Shown here: in pieces, positions 1 through 5,473 of the stretch
Layout: every line of letters begins with the position of its first letter
Numbering within the stretch: the first letter of the stretch is position 1
Assembly (NCBI GenBank): GCA_028694545.1
Contig: JAQVKV010000064.1
Coordinates: forward strand, 1 to 8,154
Length of the DNA: 8,154 nucleotides
From: Zavarzinia sp.
GTDB taxonomy: Bacteria; Pseudomonadota; Alphaproteobacteria; Zavarziniales; Zavarziniaceae
Direction of reading: 5' to 3'
Position numbers and translations under genes: made by a program
Notes under the pieces: generated by a model
The model's input: the letters and a program-made list of their open reading frames with translations, nothing else
Databases searched by the model: none
Told to the model about the DNA's origin: nothing

Positions 1-98
1 ATGTCGATATAGGGCCCGAGGAACCAGGCGAAGAGCGACAGCAGGATGATCCCGAAGAGGGTCCAGAACCAGGTCGAGCGGATAATGCGGAGCAACAT
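1..98 (-). CDS. tssM: TssM (IcmF family) T6SS membrane-complex protein, N-terminal fragment
   Basis: Only the first 32 codons are present; the gene runs off the left edge. The start is the ATG at 98-96, six bases after the TssL stop, with a GGGAG Shine-Dalgarno sequence at 112-108 that overlaps the end of tssL, 9 bases from the ATG. The peptide begins MLLRIIRSTWFWTLFG and continues with a hydrophobic segment (about residues 10-28) ending in FLGPYID. This basic-then-hydrophobic opening is typical of IcmF/TssM, whose N-terminus forms the first inner-membrane helices before the cytoplasmic and large periplasmic domains. In the family, TssM spans the inner membrane, binds TssL, and reaches TssJ at the outer membrane. 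The call rests on this short peptide plus its place directly after tssL, the commonest arrangement in T6SS loci. The rest of the protein, including any Walker A motif, is outside the window. Confidence 0.85.
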   Translation of the reverse strand, partial: MLLRIIRSTWFWTLFGIILLSLFAWFLGPYID

Positions 99-104
99 GG
101 CGCC

Positions 105-1598
105 CTACTCCCGGCTGACTTTTTTCAGGATGATCTCGATACGCCGGTTGCGTTCCTTGTTGGCCGGCGTGTCGTTCGGGGCGATCGGCTTGTCCGGTCC
201 CTTGCCGATCAGGGTGATGCGCTCGGGCGCCACCCCTTCGGCGATCAGGATCTTCTGGACGTCCTCCGCCCGGGCCCGGGAGAGGTTGTAGTTGTTGTTG
301 AAGGGCGGCCGGCTCAGGGCGTCCGAATCCGTGTGGCCCTCGATGATGATGTCGCCTTCCTCGGCCGCGAGTGCCCGCGCCACCCGCTGCACGATCGGCA
401 GATAGGCGGGCAGCAGTTCCGCCTTGGCCGAGGCGAACATGCCGCGCGCGTTGGCCGATTGGGACAGCATGGTGATGCGGATCGCCTGCGCCGATTCCGC
501 GACCTGCACCAGCCCCTCGTTGATCTCGCTCTCGAGGAACTTCGCGATGATCTCCGCCCGGCTCTCGACCTCGGGCGGGGGCGGCGGTGGCGGGGGTGGC
601 GGCGGGCGCACCGGCTCGGGGCGGACGATGGTGGTCGGCGTCACGGGTTGCAGTTCGGCCATGGCCGCCAGCGCCCTGTCCGTGTCGCTGGACAGCATGA
701 TGTTGAGGCCGAAGAAGCCGAAGCCGAGGATGAGCAGGGCGGCGGCGGCCACCACCCAGGGCGGGATCGCGCCGCGCACCGTGCTGTCCGCCGCCTGCAG
801 CCCGCGCCAATGGGGGGCGATTTCCTTCTCGACGTCGCCGCGCTGGCGCCGGATCAGGACATAGAGGCTCTCGCGGATCTTGGCGTGTTCCGACGCCCCG
901 CGCGGCAGCACGCGCATCTCGCCCTCGAAGCCGAGGGAGAGGCAGACATACATGAGTTCGAGGACGTCGATGAAACGCCCCGGGTCCGCCTCGCAGCGGC
1001 GCAGGATGCCGTAGAAGCGCTCGCCGCCCGTCACCTCGTTGTGGAAGATCGAGATCATGGAGCGGCGCGACCACGCCCCGTGCCCGCCCCAGGGGGTGGA
1101 GAGCACGAGATCGTCGATCGTGGCGCAAAGCGCGTAATGGGCGGCCGAAAGCGCGTCCGGCGGCAGGCCGGTCTGGCGCGCGCCGGCCTCGAACTGGCGG
1201 ATCGCCTCGATGGTGCGGGCATGCAGCCCGTCGACGTCGGACTGGCGCGGCGTGCCCCGCACCCGCGTGCCGAGCGCCAGCACCGGCGCCGCCGCCGCGA
1301 CGAGGGCGTTGATCCCCGTGACGACGATCTGGCGCGGCGCGTCCGGATCGGCCGGCGGCGGACCGCCGGCCATGCGCCCGGCGAGCGGTGCGGCGCCATA
1401 GCCCTGGCCCGCCGGCACGCCCTGTGCCCCCGGATAGCCCCCCGGCATGGGCCGCTGGCCCGGCACGGCCGCCCCCTGCGGCGGTGCGCCCTGCCCCGCC
1501 GGTGACGGAGACGCCGGACGGCGCCCGCCGGGCAACGGCTGGATCATGGTGCGTTCGTCGTCACCCGGTTCGGCGAAAGGATTGTCGTCGTCGACCAT
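105..1598 (-). CDS. tssL: TssL (IcmH/DotU family) with C-terminal OmpA peptidoglycan-binding domain
   Basis: A 497-residue extended TssL, an inner-membrane subunit of the T6SS TssJLM complex. Residues 1-90 are a disordered Pro/Gly/Gln-rich tail that opens DDDNPFAEP and holds the motif DERTMIQPLPGGRR (Thr17). The DotU domain covers about 95-275, with family landmarks CATIDDLVLSTPWG (158-171), FHNEVTGGERFY (185-196) and LELMYVCLSLGFEG (213-226). One transmembrane helix follows at about 279-302, then a run of 11 prolines (332-342). An OmpA-like domain (about 385-495) has GHTD (421-424), NYNLSRARAEDV (436-447) and NRRIEI (484-489); Asp424 and Arg443 match the usual diaminopimelate-contacting pair. 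Plain TssL proteins end after the helix, so this is the 'specialised' form that anchors itself to peptidoglycan in the periplasm. The start is set by GGAGG at 1610-1606, 7 bases from the ATG. tssK ends 28 bases upstream and tssM starts 6 bases downstream, consistent with one operon. Confidence 0.96.
   Translation of the reverse strand: MVDDDNPFAEPGDDERTMIQPLPGGRRPASPSPAGQGAPPQGAAVPGQRPMPGGYPGAQGVPAGQGYGAAPLAGRMAGGPPPADPDAPRQIVVTGINALVAAAAPVLALGTRVRGTPRQSDVDGLHARTIEAIRQFEAGARQTGLPPDALSAAHYALCATIDDLVLSTPWGGHGAWSRRSMISIFHNEVTGGERFYGILRRCEADPGRFIDVLELMYVCLSLGFEGEMRVLPRGASEHAKIRESLYVLIRRQRGDVEKEIAPHWRGLQAADSTVRGAIPPWVVAAAALLILGFGFFGLNIMLSSDTDRALAAMAELQPVTPTTIVRPEPVRPPPPPPPPPPPEVESRAEIIAKFLESEINEGLVQVAESAQAIRITMLSQSANARGMFASAKAELLPAYLPIVQRVARALAAEEGDIIIEGHTDSDALSRPPFNNNYNLSRARAEDVQKILIAEGVAPERITLIGKGPDKPIAPNDTPANKERNRRIEIILKKVSRE
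573..605. repeat. G-rich tract encoding an 11-proline run in TssL
   Basis: On the plus strand these 33 bases are only G, C and T, in groups of two to five Gs separated by single bases; on the coding (minus) strand they read as eleven consecutive CCN proline codons. The tract links the TssL transmembrane helix to its periplasmic OmpA domain, where a stiff polyproline spacer makes structural sense. The G spacing on the template strand fits a potential G-quadruplex, which is inference only. Confidence 0.85.
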
Positions 1599-1626
1599 GA
1601 TGCGGCCTCCCCCCGGATTGCCGGCT

Positions 1627-2964
1627 TCAGGACTTGATCGCCCAGAGTTCCATCGTCACCCCCGGGAAATCACCGGCGAGATGGAGCGCGATGCCCCCCG
1701 AGGTGGCGAGCTGGGCGAAATAGGGACTGGACCGGTCCAGCTCGAAATAGCTGGCGCCGGCGTGATAGGGCACCTCGCGCGGCGCGACCGGCAGGGGCCG
1801 GACCCCGATGCCACCGAGCTGCACGTTGACCAGTTCGCGGATCTGCTCGACCGGGCCGATCTTCACCTGGCTCGGGAAGTTCCGGCGCAGCACCTCGGGC
1901 GGCATGTCGGCCTTCACCGCAAGGCAGAAGGTCGCCGTCTTCAGCAGGCTCTTGTCGGCGATGATGCCGGCGCGCAGGCCATACTTCCGCTCCTGCAGCG
2001 GAATGGCGATCGCCGTCTGCTCGAGCACGGCCGACAGCGACTGGCGCAATTCCGCCATCAGGCCAGCGAAGGTCCGTTGCAGGTCGTCGTGGCGATAGAC
2101 GGGGAAAGCGGGCGGGCGCTTGCCCGACGCGGTGAAACTGGCCAGTTCCCCCGCGAGCTGCAAGCCTTCGGCAAAGAAGCTTTCGGGATGCATGAGGTTG
2201 CCCGCGTTCAGATGGGCGAACAGCGGCTCGTAGCGGTTGACCAGTTGCAGCAGCAGGAAATCCGACAATTGCCCGACGCCGGCCCGCGTACCGGACGCGG
2301 CGGCCCGCGCCGCCAGCGCCTCGCCCCGCGTGTGCAGCAGGCCGATGATCTCGGTCACGAAGCCGACGAGCTGGGACGAGGCGGAACAGGCGAGAACGGG
2401 CGGAATGTAACGCTCGTCGAGCAGGATGCGCTTGTCGGACGCCACCTCGACGATGCGGGCAAGGCCGATGCAGGCGTAACCCGCCCGGTCGTCGGATTCG
2501 AGCAGATAGCGCAGGCGCAGGCGCCCGACCATGAGCCTTGCGATGCCGGGGGCGCCATGGATCGCGTCCGTTGCCTCGAATTCCTGGGCGGCATAGCGCG
2601 CCGGGGTCTCGGCCTTCGCGTCCAGGGTGAACTCCGGGGCGCCGGCCTGGTGCAGCGGCACGGCGAGATAGACGATCTGGTTGCGTACAGTCTCGGCCAC
2701 TTCGAGGGGCGGGGGATGATCCGCGCCATCGGGCAGGGAGAAGGGCGTGCCGTCCTCGAAGACGCCGGCGGCGTCGGTCAGGGCGAAACGCCCCGTCTTC
2801 ATCATGTCCCGGTTCAGGGCATAGGTCGCAAGCCCCCAGCCATGGGGACGCAAGCCCTCGACACGGCCCCGCACCAGCCGTTCGACATAGCGGTCGAACT
2901 GCTGGAAATGCTGGGTCTTGAGGAACATGCCCTCCGACCACACGACCTTGTCGTTCCACCCCAT
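1627..2964 (-). CDS. tssK: TssK, T6SS baseplate subunit
   Basis: A 445-residue TssK, the usual family length (about 440-450). TssK is a cytoplasmic trimer that joins the T6SS baseplate (TssF/G/E) to the TssL-TssM membrane complex. The N-terminus MGWNDKVVWSEGMFLKTQHF followed by QQFDRYVE is the family signature. The C-terminus is equally typical, with VRPLPVAPREVPYHAG, SYFELDRSSPYF, GGIALHLAGDFPG and a closing ELWAIKS. Known TssK structures have an N-terminal shell and shoulder domain related to phage receptor-binding proteins and a C-terminal head that contacts TssL/TssM; both regions appear intact here. The start is the ATG at 2964, because GGAG at 2975-2972 sits 7 bases upstream; an in-frame TTG at 2970 would leave almost no spacing. 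It lies between tagH (48-base gap) and tssL (28-base gap) in the operon. Nothing looks truncated or frameshifted. Confidence 0.97.
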   Translation of the reverse strand: MGWNDKVVWSEGMFLKTQHFQQFDRYVERLVRGRVEGLRPHGWGLATYALNRDMMKTGRFALTDAAGVFEDGTPFSLPDGADHPPPLEVAETVRNQIVYLAVPLHQAGAPEFTLDAKAETPARYAAQEFEATDAIHGAPGIARLMVGRLRLRYLLESDDRAGYACIGLARIVEVASDKRILLDERYIPPVLACSASSQLVGFVTEIIGLLHTRGEALAARAAASGTRAGVGQLSDFLLLQLVNRYEPLFAHLNAGNLMHPESFFAEGLQLAGELASFTASGKRPPAFPVYRHDDLQRTFAGLMAELRQSLSAVLEQTAIAIPLQERKYGLRAGIIADKSLLKTATFCLAVKADMPPEVLRRNFPSQVKIGPVEQIRELVNVQLGGIGVRPLPVAPREVPYHAGASYFELDRSSPYFAQLATSGGIALHLAGDFPGVTMELWAIKS

Positions 2965-2971
2965 GCCCAAA

Positions 2972-2975
2972 CTCC
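2972..2975 (-). promoter_or_regulatory. Ribosome binding site (GGAG) deciding the tssK start
   Basis: GGAG on the minus strand lies 7 bases before the ATG at 2964 and only 1 base before the in-frame TTG at 2970, so it supports the ATG, giving a protein that starts MGWNDK. Confidence 0.7.
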
Positions 2976-3012
2976 GCGCCCGTTTGCCGCGCCGGCGTCC
3001 CGATCCCGCGGA

Positions 3013-4512
3013 TCAGAAGCGGCGCACCTGGTCCTCATAGGCGTCCGCGAAGGCCCGCCCGAATATCTTGTCGAAATCCTCGTCGAGGCTGCCGATGACC
3101 TCGGCGAAGATGATTTCGTAAAGCTCCCACGCCCGCGCCTTCTTGCCGCCGCCGCCGAGGGAGAAACCGCCGCCTTCCGCTTCCGCCCGCGCCCGGATGG
3201 CGGCGGGATCGAGACGTTTCATGACCGATTTCATCGCCGCCTGGATCGCCACCATGACGGCGATCTCATGGGCTTCCAGATCGCCGAAGACTTCGCGCGC
3301 CGCCGGCACCGGCCCGAGATAGCCGGGCCGTGGCGGCGACAGCATGGCCGCCGCCGCCTCCTCGCCGGTCACTGCGAATTTCAGCGGGTTGTTGTCGGCC
3401 GAGCCGATCATCGTCTGCTCGATGCGGAATTCGTTCTTCAGCCGCGCCCGGGCCTGGATCAGGCGGCGCGCGCCGTCGACCAGCACGCGGAAGATCTCGC
3501 CCGCCTGGGCCAGCGCGGCCCCCTCGTCGCCCACCGGCAGGGGCGCAAGCCCGGCGCCGGCCAGGAAGCGGGAGAAAGCCTCGCCCGCCGCGACGGGGGT
3601 GGCCGGCACCGGCTGGGTGACGGGCCTCGGCGGCGCGGACACCGGCTCGGCGAAACCATCGTCGTCACCGCCCGACCCGGGAACCGCCACGGGGCGGGCC
3701 CCCGACGGCGCCGAGGCGCCGGCAGGCGGCAGGCTGGCGGCGGACGGCGTCGGCACCAGCGGCTCCTCGTCCATCCAGTTCTCGGGCAGGACCTCGCGCC
3801 GCGCGGCCGGCGGCGTGAAATGGACGGCGCCGTGATCGGCATGATCCGACTGCGCGCCGCGCCCGCCCGGCCCCTCGAGATCGAAGGCCGCGAAGGGATC
3901 GTCGCCGCCGGCGGCTTCCGCCGAGAAATCCTCCGCCGGCTCGACCTTGCCCACGGCATAGAGGTCGTCGCGTGTCCGCCCGCCCATCTCGCCGCTCAGA
4001 CTGAAGTCGGTGGAGGGCCCCGCCGGCGGGGCCGCCACGGGATGCGGATCGAGATCGAAGGCCGCGAAGGGATCGGCGGCGGCGGCCCCCGGATCATTGC
4101 GCAGCCGGTCGAAATCGTCGAAACGGCCGGCGTCGAAATCGGCCGGGGGTGGCGCCAGGGGAAAATCATCGTCCGGCGGCAGGGCCGCGGGGGCGTCCGA
4201 CTCGATCTGGGCAACCAGCACGTGATCGCCGAGGATCACGGAATCGCCGTTCTGCAACAGGACCGGCACCTGCGGGTCGAGACGGGCCGGATGGTCGTTC
4301 AGGAAGGTGCCGTTGGTCGAAAGGTCGAACAGCAGCCAGCCGGCGGGGTCCGGGCGGATCTCGCAATGGCGGCGCGAGAGCTTCTGCCCGGTGTCCGGCA
4401 GCACGAGGTCATTCGCCTGGCCACGCCCGATGGAAGCGCCGGCCGGCGGCACCACATAGCGCGGCGGCAGGCCGTCGGGCGGCGGCCCCGAAAAGGTGAG
4501 GACGAGCGCCAT
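3013..4512 (-). CDS. tagH: TagH, T6SS-associated FHA-domain protein
   Basis: A 499-residue protein with three parts. Residues about 5-103 are a forkhead-associated (FHA) domain, with the phosphothreonine-binding landmarks IGRGQANDLVLPD (28-40), SRRH (46-49) and STNGTFLN (65-72). Residues about 105-305 are an acidic, Pro/Ala-rich and probably disordered linker with two copies of DPFAAFD (147-153, 205-211) and a related DDDGFAEP (283-290). Residues about 310-499 are the TagH C-terminal domain, including NNPLKF (374-379), RPGYLGPVPAAREVF, a long helical part around 411-433, and a DEDFDKIFG-type ending. In the family, the FHA domain reads Thr-phosphorylated partners and gates T6SS assembly after translation; TssL is such a partner in Agrobacterium. 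The start is the ATG at 4512, 13 bases after the PAAR stop, with GGAAGG just upstream. An in-frame ATG at 4575 would overlap the PAAR gene by 50 bases, and its extra residues are outside the FHA fold. Confidence 0.95.
   Translation of the reverse strand: MALVLTFSGPPPDGLPPRYVVPPAGASIGRGQANDLVLPDTGQKLSRRHCEIRPDPAGWLLFDLSTNGTFLNDHPARLDPQVPVLLQNGDSVILGDHVLVAQIESDAPAALPPDDDFPLAPPPADFDAGRFDDFDRLRNDPGAAAADPFAAFDLDPHPVAAPPAGPSTDFSLSGEMGGRTRDDLYAVGKVEPAEDFSAEAAGGDDPFAAFDLEGPGGRGAQSDHADHGAVHFTPPAARREVLPENWMDEEPLVPTPSAASLPPAGASAPSGARPVAVPGSGGDDDGFAEPVSAPPRPVTQPVPATPVAAGEAFSRFLAGAGLAPLPVGDEGAALAQAGEIFRVLVDGARRLIQARARLKNEFRIEQTMIGSADNNPLKFAVTGEEAAAAMLSPPRPGYLGPVPAAREVFGDLEAHEIAVMVAIQAAMKSVMKRLDPAAIRARAEAEGGGFSLGGGGKKARAWELYEIIFAEVIGSLDEDFDKIFGRAFADAYEDQVRRF
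3875..3901. repeat. 27-bp perfect direct repeat in tagH, copy encoding the second DPFAAFDL
   Basis: This 27-base string is identical, base for base, to 4049-4075; the two copies start 174 bases apart (58 codons, same frame). It encodes the core D-P-F-A-A-F-D-L in the TagH linker. Third-position identity throughout means either a fairly recent duplication or strong codon bias in a GC-rich genome. Confidence 0.85.
4049..4075. repeat. 27-bp perfect direct repeat in tagH, copy encoding the first DPFAAFDL
   Basis: Partner of the copy at 3875-3901, identical over all 27 bases and in the same reading frame. It encodes DPFAAFDLD at TagH residues 147-155 in the disordered linker after the FHA domain. 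Confidence 0.85.
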
Positions 4513-4516
4513 GATC

Positions 4517-4522
4517 CCTTCC
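4517..4522 (-). promoter_or_regulatory. Ribosome binding site (GGAAGG) supporting the tagH start
   Basis: GGAAGG on the minus strand lies 4 bases before the ATG at 4512, in the 13-base gap after the PAAR stop codon. It favours 4512 over the upstream in-frame ATG at 4575. Confidence 0.55.
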
Positions 4523-4525
4523 GCC

Positions 4526-4825
4526 TCAGCCGCCGATAATGACGGTGGGCGCGCCGGACACGATGCTGCCGCCATGGGCGGTCATGTCGCCGATGCGCGC
4601 GGCCGGCAGGCTGTTGACCAGCACGGTCATGCTGCCCTTCACGATGACGTCCGGCGGGCCGACGCAGAGACACATGTCGGTCACCCGCGCCTGGGGCATC
4701 GCGACGGTGATCACGGTGACCGCGCAGGGCGGCAGGATCGGCCCGCCGACATGGGGGATCGGCGGCGTGCCGGGCGTGACCATGGGGCAGACATGCATGT
4801 CGGTGACACGGGCGGCGGGCATCAT
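4526..4825 (-). CDS. PAAR-domain T6SS spike-tip protein
   Basis: A 99-residue stand-alone PAAR protein. PAAR proteins form a small zinc-bound cone that caps the VgrG needle and sharpens the T6SS spike. Three related motifs repeat along the chain: PAARVTDMHVC (3-13), PQARVTDMCLC (44-54) and PAARIGDMTAH (74-84), matching the pseudo-threefold fold. Possible metal ligands include His11, Cys13, Cys52, Cys54 and His84; which of them bind zinc cannot be told by eye. The chain ends in SGAPTVIIGG with no effector extension, so this is a tip only. The start overlaps the stop of the upstream DUF6931-like gene as ATGA; a second ATG follows at once at 4822, and GAGGA at 4839-4835 gives a 9-base spacing to the first. 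The overlap suggests translational coupling. vgrG lies one gene upstream and is the expected partner. Confidence 0.95.
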   Translation of the reverse strand: MMPAARVTDMHVCPMVTPGTPPIPHVGGPILPPCAVTVITVAMPQARVTDMCLCVGPPDVIVKGSMTVLVNSLPAARIGDMTAHGGSIVSGAPTVIIGG

Positions 4826-5460
4826 GGTGAAGCTTCCTCTCCCTTTGGTTCGCGTTTCCGGCCCGACCCGCCCGAGGCGATGTCGAGGCCGATCTCGAGA
4901 TAATTGCGGAAGCGCTCTTCCGCGTGTTCGGGAGCCGTTCGCGTCGCGGCGAGGCGTAGCGCGTTGATCACCATGGCGCCCACCAGGTGGCCGGGCGGCG
5001 GTACAGCCTGCTGGCCGGCGGGCGCCAGACTGTCGCCGGCGAAGAAGACCGCCATGGCGACAAGGCCACCGGCCGTGTCCATCCCCGCCTGATTGGCGAT
5101 GGCATAGGCGGCGCGGCGCGCATCGTCGCTCGGCTTCCGCACCCAGGCCTCGCTCGCCTCGATCAGCCGGCTCTCAGGCCCCGGAGCCGGCTCGGGCAGC
5201 GTATCACGGACACAGGTGGCGGCCCACCACACGGCTTCGCGGCGCGGCAGGGCGTGGGCCAGCAACTCGATCGCCGGCGCCGTCCCCGTCCCTTTCAACA
5301 GGGTGCGCAAGGCCCCGTCGGCGGCCGGAGCCCCCTTCAGCGCCTCGAACACGGTCGCGGACGGCTGATAACGCCGCGCGACATCGGCGCTGCGCATGGC
5401 CGCGATCTTCGCCAGTGTCGCTTCGCTCGCCACCGCCCCGGTCATCGCTGTTCCCCGCAT
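4822..5460 (-). CDS. DUF6931-like T6SS-linked protein of unknown function
   Basis: A 212-residue, mostly helical and alanine-rich soluble protein with no signal peptide or membrane helix. From memory of the family it resembles DUF6931, small proteins often found in T6SS loci. The features I rely on are AHALPRREAVWWAATCVRD (69-85), the PPPGHLVGAMVINALRLAA stretch (154-172), and the ERFRNYLEIGLDIASG ending (182-197), followed by a charged tail (GRKREPKGEE). It sits between vgrG (13-base gap) and the PAAR gene (4-base ATGA overlap). That slot is commonly held by adaptors or chaperones that load PAAR proteins or effectors onto VgrG, so a loading or assembly role is a fair guess but not shown; it lacks recognisable DUF4123, DUF1795 or DUF2169 adaptor features. 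The start is uncertain: ATG at 5460 has an AGAGAGGG just upstream, while ATG at 5445 also has a plausible GGGGAA site. Confidence 0.8.
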   Translation of the reverse strand: MRGTAMTGAVASEATLAKIAAMRSADVARRYQPSATVFEALKGAPAADGALRTLLKGTGTAPAIELLAHALPRREAVWWAATCVRDTLPEPAPGPESRLIEASEAWVRKPSDDARRAAYAIANQAGMDTAGGLVAMAVFFAGDSLAPAGQQAVPPPGHLVGAMVINALRLAATRTAPEHAEERFRNYLEIGLDIASGGSGRKREPKGEEASP

Positions 5461-5473
5461 CCCTCTCTCGCGC

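Noticed and set aside
105..1505. Long plus-strand frame at 333-1505 opposite tssL
   Set aside because: Its residues mirror the TssL codons and no family is recognisable, while the minus-strand TssL is unmistakable.
1447..4539. A 1030-codon open frame on the plus strand
   Set aside because: It lies antisense to tssL, tssK and tagH, shows no domain, and has His/Arg/Gly/Ala-rich low-complexity composition expected from the reverse strand of GC-rich codons.
4513..4575. Longer tagH starting at the ATG at 4575
   Set aside because: It overlaps the PAAR gene, and FHA homology begins with ALVLTFSG just after the ATG at 4512.
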